From positions 1-8,277 of the forward strand of contig CAMLNW010000118.1 of NCBI GenBank assembly GCA_946481495.1: a stretch of DNA of 8,277 nucleotides. Direction: 5' to 3'. Of the stretch, positions 1 to 5,995 are shown piece after piece (position 1 is the stretch's first letter; each line of letters opens with the position of its first letter). The notes beneath the pieces are model-generated. The model made no database searches and was not told the DNA's origin. It was given only the letters and a program-made list of their open reading frames with translations. A program made the translations under genes and the position numbers. The DNA is from an uncultured Actinomycetes bacterium. GTDB lineage: Bacteria; Actinomycetota; Thermoleophilia; Solirubrobacterales; Thermoleophilaceae.

Positions 1-833
1 TAGTCCGACGGGCCGATGTAGACGTCGTCCTCGGGCAGCTTGTGGCCCATGATCGAGGTGACCGCGTTGGTCTTGGAGATCTTCTTGGACTCCAGCCGCT
101 CGCGCTCGAGCATGTTGTAGAAGTCCATGTTGCCGCCGACGTTGAGCTGCGACGTGCGCATCATCTTCACGCCACGGTCGCCGAACAGGCGGGCGAGCTG
201 ACGGTGGACGATCGTCGCGCCGACCTGCGACTTGATGTCGTCGCCGACGATCGGCAGGCCCTTCTCGCGGAAGCGGTTGCCCCAGTACTCCTCGCGAGCG
301 ATGAAGACGGGGATGCAGTTGACGAAGCCGCAGCCGGCCGCGAGCACCTGCTCGACGTACCACTTGGTCGCGTCCTCGGAGCCGACCGGCAGGTAGGAGA
401 CGACGACGTCGGTCTTCGTGTCCTTGAGGATCTGGACGATGTCGGCGGTCTCGCCGGGCGCCTTGGTGATCTTCTCCTTGAGGTACTTGCCGAGACCGTC
501 GTGGGTCATTCCGCGGTAGACCGGCACGTCGAGGTTCGGCACGTCGGCGAACTTGATCGTGTTGTTCTGGCCCGACCAGATCGCCTCGGAGAGGTCCTTG
601 CCGACCTTCTCGGAGTCGATGTCGAAGGCGGCCGAGAACTCGATGTCGCGGACGTGGTAGCCGCCGAGGTCGACGTGCATGAGCCCGGGAACGTCCTGGG
701 TGGGGTCGGCGTCCTTGTAGTACTCGACGCCCTGCACGAAGGCGGACGCGCAGTTGCCGACGCCGACGATCGCGACGCGCACCTTCTCTGATTGGTAGCG
801 CGAAGCGCCGTTGGTTGAAGCGTTGTCGCTCAC
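1..833 (-). CDS. ino1: Inositol-3-phosphate synthase (myo-inositol-1-phosphate synthase), C-terminus beyond window
   Basis: Converts glucose 6-phosphate to 1D-myo-inositol 3-phosphate with NAD, in the cytoplasm; this is the entry to inositol lipids and, in many actinobacteria, mycothiol. The visible 277 codons begin with a GTG at 833. Residues 18-30 form the Rossmann NAD loop ([11 protein letters not shown]). Family-typical blocks follow: [27 protein letters not shown] (conserved lysine region), [21 protein letters not shown] and, at the window edge, YIGPSD. From memory these match the Mycobacterium tuberculosis Ino1 nearly word for word. That protein is about 367 residues, so about 90 residues are missing here because of the window edge, not a truncation. 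The start is supported by a GGAGG four bases upstream. It lies downstream of the CDP-alcohol phosphatidyltransferase on the same strand, separated by 95 bases with two hairpins, so it may be its own transcript or partly read through. Family assignment is very secure. Confidence 0.97.
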   Translation of the reverse strand, partial: MSDNASTNGASRYQSEKVRVAIVGVGNCASAFVQGVEYYKDADPTQDVPGLMHVDLGGYHVRDIEFSAAFDIDSEKVGKDLSEAIWSGQNNTIKFADVPNLDVPVYRGMTHDGLGKYLKEKITKAPGETADIVQILKDTKTDVVVSYLPVGSEDATKWYVEQVLAAGCGFVNCIPVFIAREEYWGNRFREKGLPIVGDDIKSQVGATIVHRQLARLFGDRGVKMMRTSQLNVGGNMDFYNMLERERLESKKISKTNAVTSIMGHKLPEDDVYIGPSD

Positions 834-837
834 TGAG

Positions 838-842
838 CCTCC
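838..842 (-). promoter_or_regulatory. Ribosome binding site of ino1
   Basis: On the minus strand GGAGG sits four bases before the GTG start at 833. It fixes the start choice, and it shows that ino1 is translated from a leadered message, unlike several other genes in the window. Confidence 0.75.
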
Positions 843-872
843 GTAAGGGTCTGAGGAAGAAGAAGGGAGGGG

Positions 873-891
873 CGGCCCTGGTCGAGGGCCG
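873..891 (-). terminator. Hairpin followed by pyrimidine-rich tail, between the phosphatidyltransferase gene and ino1
   Basis: On the minus strand CGGCCCT and AGGGCCG form a perfect 7-bp stem around the 5-base loop CGACC. The stem is followed by a pyrimidine run (CCCCTCCCTTCTTCTTCC). The run is not a pure T tract, so this is at best a weak intrinsic terminator for the upstream operon. It could instead be a structured element in the ino1 leader, since it ends about 30 bases before the ino1 Shine-Dalgarno sequence. The stem is seen directly; its function is inferred. Confidence 0.45.
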
Positions 892-907
892 GCGCACAGG
901 GGATACC

Positions 908-924
908 AACCCCGGCGCGGGGTT
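908..924 (-). terminator. GC-rich hairpin just after the phosphatidyltransferase stop codon
   Basis: AACCCCG and CGGGGTT form a perfect 7-bp stem with a 3-base loop, starting four bases after the TAA of the CDP-alcohol phosphatidyltransferase. There is no T tract. Hairpins without a U tail are common after actinobacterial operons, so this is a plausible terminator or 3'-end stabiliser. Together with the hairpin at 873-891 it separates the operon from ino1. Confidence 0.45.
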
Positions 925-928
925 TGCG

Positions 929-1501
929 TTACATCGAGCCTAGCGCTCGGCGGACGTGGAAGATTCTCTGGAAGGTCGTGATGACGGTCAATGCGGCGAG
1001 CAGATAGATCGCCGGGGCGAGCAGCTCGAAGTCGCCGAGTCCGGCGCCCTTGGCGAACAGCAGGCCGGCCGAGATGATCACGACACGCACCGCGCGCGTC
1101 GCCAGGCCGACCTTGCACTCGACGCCGAGCGCCTCGGCACGGGCCCGCGTGTAGCTGACCATCAGCGAGAACAGGACCGCGATCACGACCGCCGCGACCG
1201 CGAGATCGTCGCCCTCAGCGGCGAAGTAGGCGGCGACGGCGGCGAGCACGATCCCCTCCTCGACGCGGTCGAGCGTCGAGTCGAGGAAGGCGCCGAACGG
1301 GGTGCCCTTGCCCGACATCCGCGAGTAGCGGCCGTCGAGCGTGTCCATCACCGAGCCGAGGATGAAGGCGATCCCCGCGAGGAAGAACAGCCGCTGAGTG
1401 ACCAGCGCGGCCGCGATCAGATTGCCGACGAGGCCGGTCATCGAGATTGCGTTCGGGGTCAGGCGCGACTCGATCAGCCGGTTGCGCGCCTGCTCGCGCA
1501 T
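929..1501 (-). CDS. CDP-alcohol phosphatidyltransferase, likely phosphatidylinositol-phosphate synthase type
   Basis: Membrane enzyme that displaces CMP from a CDP-alcohol, usually CDP-diacylglycerol, with a second alcohol. The 190-residue product has about six hydrophobic segments. The family signature D-x2-D-G-x2-A-R-x8-G-x3-D-x3-D is present as DTLDGRYSR, then G-AFL-D-STL-D, so all four metal/CDP-binding Asp are kept and the usual Ala is Ser. The downstream [11 protein letters not shown] block resembles the SYIKARAEASG of mycobacterial phosphatidylinositol-phosphate synthase. The following segment reads [10 protein letters not shown] where family members commonly have R-x-E-R. Inositol phosphate as acceptor is inferred mainly from the adjacent ino1. 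Other acceptors, such as glycerol phosphate, cannot be excluded. I chose the ATG at 1501. A GTG at 1549 shares one base with the stop of the upstream PAP2 gene (TAGTG) and would add 16 residues with translational coupling; neither start has a strong Shine-Dalgarno sequence. Confidence 0.88.
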   Translation of the reverse strand: MREQARNRLIESRLTPNAISMTGLVGNLIAAALVTQRLFFLAGIAFILGSVMDTLDGRYSRMSGKGTPFGAFLDSTLDRVEEGIVLAAVAAYFAAEGDDLAVAAVVIAVLFSLMVSYTRARAEALGVECKVGLATRAVRVVIISAGLLFAKGAGLGDFELLAPAIYLLAALTVITTFQRIFHVRRALGSM

Positions 1502-1548
1502 CTCTGCCGCGCGGCCACCGGCCACGCGCTCGCCGCCGCCGACTCCCA

Positions 1549-2358
1549 CTACGCCACCGCTTGCGCGCGTCCGGAGCGCCAGGCCCAGGCGTCGGGCCGG
1601 GCGCGGCCGAGCGCGTAGTAGGCGCCCCAGGCGGAGATCGCGGCTACCAGCGCGCCGAGCGCCGCGTCGAGCCAGAAGTGGTTGGCGGTCACGATCACTA
1701 CGAACGTGACGACCGCCGGGTAGAGCGCCCAGAGCACCTTCGCAAAGCGGTTCTGGACGATTCGCATCGCCGGGATGCCGATCATCAACGCGAACGCGAC
1801 GTGCATCGATGGGACGGCGGCGAACGGGTTGTAGAGAACGTTGGCGCTCGCCTCGGCCTGCGGGCCGACGAGCGCCGAGACGGTGTCGTTGAAGCCCCAC
1901 TCGGGCAGGTAGCGCGGCGGTGCGGTCGGGTAGGCCATGTAGCCGACGAGCGCCAGGCCCATCGCGATCATGAACATGTTGCGGACGAAGTAGTAGCTCT
2001 CGTTGCGGAAGATGTAGAGCCAGATCAAGAACGTCGTGGTGATCACGAAGTGCGAGTTGACGTACATCCAGTTCGCGCCGGTCACCAGCCAGTCGGCGTT
2101 GCTCTGGGCCCAGGACTGGAGCCCCGGCTCGAAGAACAGTCCGACCGCTCGCTCGATGTCGACCAGCGTGCGCGCGTTCTCAAACGCCAGCGCGGCCTGA
2201 CCATCGACCAGGCCACGGACGATTCGGTAGATGTAATACGCGCCGGCGAACAGCGCGAGCTGGCGCAGCGCGTCGATCCAACCCTGCGGCAGCCAGCGGC
2301 TGCTGACCCGCCAGGCGCGCCGGAACTGGAGCGTGAAATCGTCGTAGACCTGACGCAC
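1549..2358 (-). CDS. PAP2-family membrane phosphatase/phosphotransferase (PAP2_3, Aur1-like)
   Basis: Integral membrane protein of about 269 residues with roughly six hydrophobic segments. PAP2-superfamily catalytic motifs are visible: AVPSMHVAF at about 181-189 (His 186) and TANHFWLD at about 224-231 (His 227, Asp 231). These are the H...HxxxD triad of the subfamily that includes fungal inositol-phosphorylceramide synthase Aur1. A further conserved-looking YPTAPPR lies at about 143-149. Such enzymes form a phospho-His intermediate, then hydrolyse it or transfer the phosphoryl group, with the active site at the outer membrane face. The reading frame continues far upstream without a start, into the preceding gene. 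I chose the GTG at 2358, 31 bases after that gene's stop; no Shine-Dalgarno sequence is visible. Its stop overlaps a possible GTG start of the phosphatidyltransferase. In context it is a candidate for dephosphorylating or transferring an inositol-phosphate headgroup. The substrate is inference; the family is secure. Confidence 0.88.
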   Translation of the reverse strand: MRQVYDDFTLQFRRAWRVSSRWLPQGWIDALRQLALFAGAYYIYRIVRGLVDGQAALAFENARTLVDIERAVGLFFEPGLQSWAQSNADWLVTGANWMYVNSHFVITTTFLIWLYIFRNESYYFVRNMFMIAMGLALVGYMAYPTAPPRYLPEWGFNDTVSALVGPQAEASANVLYNPFAAVPSMHVAFALMIGIPAMRIVQNRFAKVLWALYPAVVTFVVIVTANHFWLDAALGALVAAISAWGAYYALGRARPDAWAWRSGRAQAVA

Positions 2359-2367
2359 GAACGATGC

Positions 2368-2373
2368 AGGGTA
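2368..2373 (-). promoter_or_regulatory. Possible internal -10 element before the PAP2 gene
   Basis: TACCCT on the minus strand fits TANNNT and lies nine bases before the GTG at 2358, which has no Shine-Dalgarno sequence. It mimics the arrangement at the first genes of other units in this window. Because the gene is inside an apparent operon, this may be chance. Confidence 0.25.
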
Positions 2374-2380
2374 CCGCGCC

Positions 2381-2398
2381 GACGGGCAGTTACCCGTC
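2381..2398. repeat. Inverted repeat spanning the membrane-protein stop codon
   Basis: GACGGG and CCCGTC form a perfect 6-bp stem around a 6-base loop. The loop holds the TAA stop of the membrane-protein gene on the minus strand. There is no T tract. It lies in the 31-base gap before the PAP2 gene, so it could tune coupling or message stability within the operon. Confidence 0.35.
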
Positions 2399-3988
2399 GT
2401 CGCAACGCTTGCCGCGCTGAAAGATCCGCTCGGGCGAGAAGCGGGTAACCAGCGGCAGGAAGCCGGCCTTGGTCGCGGTGACGCGCGTCCAGTCGCCGGC
2501 GCGCTCGACGCAGCCGCCCTTCGCAAGCCAGTACGGCGTCCAGCGCACGCGGACGAGTGCGCTGCCGGGCCGGCGGACGCGCAGGAGCACGCGGTCGGAT
2601 CCGAGCTGCTCGAGCTGGATGTTGGCGTCACCCTCCGGGATCACGAACGGCGCGGGCAGCGTGACCTCGTAGATCCGCCAGTGCTCGAACCGCTTGCGCA
2701 GCCTTAGGTAGGGCAGCCCGCTCTCGATCAGCGCCCGCTCGCGATAGGAGCTCGAGTCCGGCTTGGCGTCGGGCAGCGCGACGAAGCGGACGGCGTTCTC
2801 CGACAGCCAGCTCGCGTAGGTCAGCTCGTTGATCCGGTCGCCGTAGAAGATCGGGTTGCGGCCGGTGTCGAGCTGGCGCAGCCAGCCGCGCGCGAGCGGC
2901 GCCTCGGAGGCCACCTCGGCACCCTCCCAGTGGCCGAAGGTGAACGGAATCTCGACGCGCCACTGGCCGGGCTCGAGCGCCAGGTACTCGCGCAGCGGGT
3001 CGAAGTAGGAGGCCTTGGCGACCGGGTCGTCGATCGCCTTGTAGATGTCGCGCACCGCGGGCGACCACTGCCAGAACGCCAGCGCGCCGAGCAGCGCGAT
3101 CATCGGCATCATCGGTCGCCGGCCGAGCCGCGGCCAGAGCGCGCAGGCGAGCACCGGTCCGCCGACCAGCGCGCCGATCCGCACGGCGTTGCCGCCCATC
3201 GCCGTGTGCAACACGAGCGCCAGCGTCGCGCCGATGCCGTAGAGCGCCGCCGTCCAGCGCAGCGTCCCCTGCGAGCGCGGCAGCAACAGCACGCAGACGA
3301 GTGCGAACAGCGGGATCGGCAGGTAGGACGAGAACGGGAACGGCGCCCAGCCGCCCTCCGGGAAGGCGATCGTCAGCAGCACCGGTGGGACGAACGCCGC
3401 CGCGGCGAGTACGAGCCCGTCGCGGCGTGCGAGGCGGTCGCTGCGCCGGTGCGCAAGCGCGTGGCCAACTCCGCCCATGGCGAGGAAGAGCCCGGCGACC
3501 GGGCTGGAGATCGCACTCAGCACGGCGAGCAGCGGAGCGAGCAGCCGCCGCTCGCGCTGGACCGCGAGCGCCGCGGCCATGCCGAAGCCGACGCCGAGCG
3601 CGAACGGCAGCCGGTTGGTGAACAGCAGCGTCGCCGAGCCGATCCCGAACCAGATCGTCCCGAGCCGGGCGTTGACCGGCCCATACGCCTTGCGCATCAG
3701 CTCGGTGAAGCAGATCGTTGCGGCGACGGCCGAGATCGCGCCCATCAGTTGCGGCCCGAGCAGCCAGCCGAGCGGTGGCGACAGCACCGAGTAGGCCGGC
3801 GTGTGGTGGCCGCCGTACCACTGGCCGTTCCAGACGGTGAAGCCCTCGCGGCCGAACAGCTCGGAGCGGAAGAGGTGCGCCGCGAGGTCGGGCGAGCGCG
3901 GCTTGAAGTAGAGGTAGATCCCCGCCAGCAGGACGGAGATCAGCGTCGGCGCTATCCGCCACCAGTCGATTCGGCGGAGCCGCGACAC
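2390..3988 (-). CDS. Multi-pass membrane protein with C-terminal soluble domain, GT-C-like (function unknown)
   Basis: I do not recognise this 532-residue protein with certainty. Residues 12-28 are the first membrane segment. A loop follows with SPDLAAH (Asp 34, His 38), then WNGQWYGGHH (about 53-62). An acidic residue in the first outer loop is the usual place for the catalytic Asp/Glu of GT-C glycosyltransferases. About eight to ten more hydrophobic segments run to about residue 308, including NRLPFALGVGFG at 125-136. Residues of about 309-532 are hydrophilic and probably extracytoplasmic. It is the first gene of a tight minus-strand operon with the PAP2 and phosphatidyltransferase genes, so modification of a lipid-linked or inositol-lipid substrate is a reasonable guess but only a guess. 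The start is a GTG at 3988 with no Shine-Dalgarno sequence; a TAGCCT -10-like element six bases upstream suggests a leaderless message. A non-enzymatic membrane protein is the alternative. Confidence 0.8.
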   Translation of the reverse strand: MSRLRRIDWWRIAPTLISVLLAGIYLYFKPRSPDLAAHLFRSELFGREGFTVWNGQWYGGHHTPAYSVLSPPLGWLLGPQLMGAISAVAATICFTELMRKAYGPVNARLGTIWFGIGSATLLFTNRLPFALGVGFGMAAALAVQRERRLLAPLLAVLSAISSPVAGLFLAMGGVGHALAHRRSDRLARRDGLVLAAAAFVPPVLLTIAFPEGGWAPFPFSSYLPIPLFALVCVLLLPRSQGTLRWTAALYGIGATLALVLHTAMGGNAVRIGALVGGPVLACALWPRLGRRPMMPMIALLGALAFWQWSPAVRDIYKAIDDPVAKASYFDPLREYLALEPGQWRVEIPFTFGHWEGAEVASEAPLARGWLRQLDTGRNPIFYGDRINELTYASWLSENAVRFVALPDAKPDSSSYRERALIESGLPYLRLRKRFEHWRIYEVTLPAPFVIPEGDANIQLEQLGSDRVLLRVRRPGSALVRVRWTPYWLAKGGCVERAGDWTRVTATKAGFLPLVTRFSPERIFQRGKRCDDG

Positions 3989-3993
3989 GCGGG

Positions 3994-4000
3994 TAGGCTA
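3994..4000. promoter_or_regulatory. Overlapping divergent -10 elements in a palindrome
   Basis: The 20-base gap between two divergent genes contains GGCTAGCC, an 8-bp perfect palindrome at 3996-4003. TAGGCT at 3994-3999 on the plus strand is nine bases before the ATG at 4009. TAGCCT at 4000-3995 on the minus strand is six bases before the GTG at 3988. Both fit TANNNT and share five base pairs. Neither gene has a Shine-Dalgarno sequence, and no convincing -35 was found on either side. Promoter function is inferred from spacing. Confidence 0.55.
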
Positions 4001-4008
4001 GCCAGTCG

Positions 4009-5313
4009 ATGCCGCCATCCGCGCCGGAGCCGCTCAGCGTCGAGGACGCGCACATCCTGGCGCTGGAGGAGGGACCGGTGCGCGGCCACACCTGCAAGCT
4101 GGTCCTGCTCGACGGCGTTCGCGGTGTCGAGGAGCTGCGCGAGCACGTCGGCTCGCGGCTCGGGCGCGAGCACCGGCTCGGCGTTCGCCTGGTCGAAGGC
4201 AGCGCTCCCGCCTGGGAGCCGGATCCTGCGGTCGAGATCGAGCGCCAGGTCCGCGATGCGGGCGAGATCGACGAGGCCGGCCTGCCCGAGACGGTCGGCG
4301 TCCTGATGGCGGAGCGCCTACCGCGCGACCGGCCGCTGTGGGCGCTCGACGTCGTCGCGATCGACGGCGGTCGCACCGCCCTCGTCTGGCGGATCCATCA
4401 CGCGCTCGCCGACGGGTCGACCGCGATGCGGATGGCGCGCAACGTGCTGTTCGACGACGTGGACGCCGATACGCCGCACGCATCCGGATCGGTCGCGTCG
4501 ACGAGCGGCCCGGCCGGCACGGGCGATGGGGTTGTCGAGCCCCACGGGACGAGCTCGCGCCTGGCCCCGCTGCGGTCCGTGCTGCATGTCCCGGCTGCGT
4601 TGCACCGCGAGCTCGCGCGGCGCGGCGCCGAGACCGCGCTCGACGCCGAGATCGGCGAGCGCCGAGCGGTCGCCTTCGTCGACGTCGAGCTCGACACCGT
4701 CAAGCGGATCGCTCATGCCCAGCCCGAGCGGACGACCGTCAACGACGTCGTGCTGACCGCGGTCGCCGGCGGGTTGCGTGCCTGGCTCGACAGCCTTGGC
4801 GCTCATCCCCACGCGCTGCGCGTGAAGGTTCCCGTCAGCCTCCACCAGCCGGGCGACGACGACGGCAACCGCGACTCGTTCATTTGCGTCGACCTGCCGA
4901 TCGACGAGGCCGATCCGGTCGCACGTCTCGCTGCGATCGCTGTCGAGACCCGCGAGCGCAAACGCGATCACGACGCCGACACGCTCGACGTCTTCTTCCG
5001 CGATCTCACCCACCTCTCGAGCTCGCTCGAGCGCTTTGCTGAGCATTGGGCCGAGAGCCCACGCGTGTTCACGCTCAACGTCTCCAACGTCCCGGGTCCG
5101 CCCGGTCCGCTGTCGGTTCTCGGCGCGCCGGTCGCGTCGATGCACTCGCTCGCCGAGATCGGTCACCGCCACGCGTTGCGCGTCGCGGTCGTTTCGGCCA
5201 ACGGTCGGATCGGCTTCGGCTTCTGCACCGACGCCGACGCGATCGGCTCGCCGCAGCCGATCGCCGATGGCGTTGCCGCCGAGCTGCGCGCCCTTGACGT
5301 GGCGCTCGGCTAG
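4009..5313 (+). CDS. WS/DGAT-family O-acyltransferase (wax ester synthase/diacylglycerol acyltransferase)
   Basis: Transfers an acyl group from acyl-CoA to an alcohol or diacylglycerol, giving wax esters or triacylglycerol, at the membrane or lipid-droplet surface. The 434-residue protein carries the family hallmarks in order: an N-terminal LSVEDAHILALE block; RPLWALDVV at about 108-116; the catalytic HHALADG at residues 130-136 (both His, Asp and Gly intact); NDVVLTAVAGGLR in the middle; and NVSNVPGPPGPL near the C-terminus. It is slightly shorter than the usual 450-480 residues. The linker after the active site (about 150-185) is low-complexity and rich in Ser, Gly and Pro. The ATG at 4009 fits the family N-terminus and lacks a Shine-Dalgarno sequence; TAGGCT nine bases upstream suggests a leaderless or very short leader. 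It is divergent from the membrane-lipid operon and ends inside the toxin stop codon. Family certain; the actual acceptor is unknown. Confidence 0.93.
   Translation: MPPSAPEPLSVEDAHILALEEGPVRGHTCKLVLLDGVRGVEELREHVGSRLGREHRLGVRLVEGSAPAWEPDPAVEIERQVRDAGEIDEAGLPETVGVLMAERLPRDRPLWALDVVAIDGGRTALVWRIHHALADGSTAMRMARNVLFDDVDADTPHASGSVASTSGPAGTGDGVVEPHGTSSRLAPLRSVLHVPAALHRELARRGAETALDAEIGERRAVAFVDVELDTVKRIAHAQPERTTVNDVVLTAVAGGLRAWLDSLGAHPHALRVKVPVSLHQPGDDDGNRDSFICVDLPIDEADPVARLAAIAVETRERKRDHDADTLDVFFRDLTHLSSSLERFAEHWAESPRVFTLNVSNVPGPPGPLSVLGAPVASMHSLAEIGHRHALRVAVVSANGRIGFGFCTDADAIGSPQPIADGVAAELRALDVALG
5310..5313. other. CTAG shared by two convergent stop codons
   Basis: The acyltransferase ends with TAG at 5311-5313 on the plus strand, and the PIN toxin ends with TAG at 5312-5310 on the minus strand. 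Both read from the same palindrome. There is no room for a terminator between the convergent genes, so their transcripts must overlap at the 3' ends unless they stop inside coding sequence. Confidence 0.9.
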
Positions 5314-5690
5314 ACCGCGATCAGGGCGATGGGGGCATCCGGGTCGGCAAGTGCCGCGATGTCGTCCGGATCGGACGTTGCGACCACGGCTTTGCGATTA
5401 GTCGCTATGCAAGCCACGTGCCCGTCTGGAACGTCGCTCGCGCCGCGTTGTCCGAGACGGATACCGATCTCCTTCGCTCGCTGCTCGCCGAGCTCGTCAA
5501 TCGTGCAGGCGTCGAGCAGCCGCGCGATCGGTGCGGAGCGAGCACCGCCGCGCCACGCCTCGGCTAGTGCCGTCGCAGGAATGACGGTCTCCGTGCCGCG
5601 CTCCCTCGCCTCGGCAAGGATCGCCCACATCGAGCGGTTGAAGCGTTCGATTGCGATCAGCGCTCCCGCGTCCAGAACGAGAGCGCTCAC
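5310..5690 (-). CDS. vapC: PIN-domain ribonuclease toxin, VapC family
   Basis: Predicted Mg-dependent RNase toxin of a type II toxin-antitoxin pair, acting on tRNA or rRNA in characterised relatives. The length of 126 residues is typical. The acidic PIN residues are visible: Asp 7 in LVLDAGAL, Glu 44 in ATALAEAW, Asp 89 in DVPDGHVA (Asp 86 is nearby) and Asp 107 in VATSDPDDI. All positions expected for an active nuclease are present. The GTG start at 5690 overlaps the antitoxin stop by four bases (GTGA), the usual coupling for such pairs. AGGGGA about 11 bases upstream may serve as a ribosome binding site; it can also pair with CCCC in a short 4-bp hairpin just before the start. The stop overlaps that of the convergent acyltransferase. 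The target RNA cannot be read from sequence. Confidence 0.9.
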   Translation of the reverse strand: MSALVLDAGALIAIERFNRSMWAILAEARERGTETVIPATALAEAWRGGARSAPIARLLDACTIDELGEQRAKEIGIRLGQRGASDVPDGHVACIATNRKAVVATSDPDDIAALADPDAPIALIAV

Positions 5691-5935
5691 TCCGGGGCCG
5701 TCCCCTGGCCACTGAGCGCTTCGCGCGCCCAGGATCGCTCGGCGTCGGTCAGCGGCTGATCGGGGTAGCGAGCGGCGAAGTCGTCGAGTAGTCGGTCCAA
5801 TGCCCGCGCCCGCGCCCGCTCACGTAGAGCGACCTCGATTGCCGCCGAGAGATTCGGAGCTTCGCCCGCGGCGACCTCCTCGCGGACGGTCTCGAGAACG
5901 TCTTGCTCCACGGAAATGCTGACACGCTCCTTCAT
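5687..5935 (-). CDS. vapB: Ribbon-helix-helix-type antitoxin, VapB partner of the PIN toxin
   Basis: Small DNA-binding antitoxin expected to bind and neutralise the adjacent PIN toxin and repress the shared promoter. The 82-residue product opens with KERVSISVEQDVLETVREEV, a beta strand then helix as in MetJ/Arc/CopG proteins. NLSAAIEVALRERA follows as the second helix, and the charged, probably disordered C-terminal half would wrap the toxin. The ATG at 5935 is chosen because TATGAT, an excellent -10, lies seven bases upstream, and the family N-terminus begins here. Upstream in-frame starts exist at 5947, 5944 and 5989. The last would add 18 residues unrelated to the fold, though it too has a TACGGT six bases before it. 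It sits directly upstream of the toxin with a 4-base overlap. Autoregulation is inferred from the family. Confidence 0.87.
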   Translation of the reverse strand: MKERVSISVEQDVLETVREEVAAGEAPNLSAAIEVALRERARARALDRLLDDFAARYPDQPLTDAERSWAREALSGQGTAPE

Positions 5936-5942
5936 ACGGGTC

Positions 5943-5948
5943 ATCATA
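5943..5948 (-). promoter_or_regulatory. -10 element of the toxin-antitoxin operon
   Basis: TATGAT on the minus strand, one base from the TATAAT consensus, ends seven bases before the antitoxin ATG. The interval has no Shine-Dalgarno sequence, so a leaderless message is likely. No clear -35 is visible. The antitoxin would be expected to bind around here. Confidence 0.6.
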
Positions 5949-5995
5949 CCTTCCGCTGCGGCGGGAACCATCGTGTGTGCAACAGCCATGGAGCG

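Noticed and set aside
42..791. Long plus-strand open frame opposite ino1
   Set aside because: It is rich in Asp, Val, Arg and Leu with no recognisable motif and lies exactly antisense to a clear Ino1. In GC-rich DNA such frames are shadows.
1502..1900. N-terminal extension of the phosphatidyltransferase frame up to 1900
   Set aside because: The extension runs through the PAP2 catalytic region in another frame and is Arg-rich without membrane segments. The real start is at 1501, or at most 1549.
1447..2448. 333-codon plus-strand frame across the phosphatidyltransferase and PAP2 genes
   Set aside because: Its product is low-complexity, rich in Arg, Glu and Asp, and antisense to two genes with intact catalytic motifs.
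2359..2631. N-terminal extension of the PAP2 frame up to 2631
   Set aside because: It overlaps the end of the membrane-protein gene and is a Ser/Arg/Pro-rich low-complexity stretch, so the GTG at 2358 is preferred.
1..3988. Di-myo-inositol-phosphate osmolyte pathway
   Set aside because: Ino1 plus a CDP-alcohol phosphotransferase also occurs in that pathway, but no inositol-phosphate cytidylyltransferase domain is visible, so a phospholipid role is the simpler reading.
2930..4306. 458-codon plus-strand frame
   Set aside because: Antisense to the membrane-protein gene; highly charged, Arg/Glu/Gln-rich translation typical of shadow frames.
2628..4376. 582-codon minus-strand frame
   Set aside because: It overlaps the membrane-protein gene in another frame and the acyltransferase in antisense, and its translation is Arg/Ala-rich without domains. 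The other frames carry the real motifs.
4318..5172. 284-codon minus-strand frame opposite the acyltransferase
   Set aside because: The plus strand has HHALADG, NDVV and NVSNVPGP in the correct order, so the antisense frame is a shadow.
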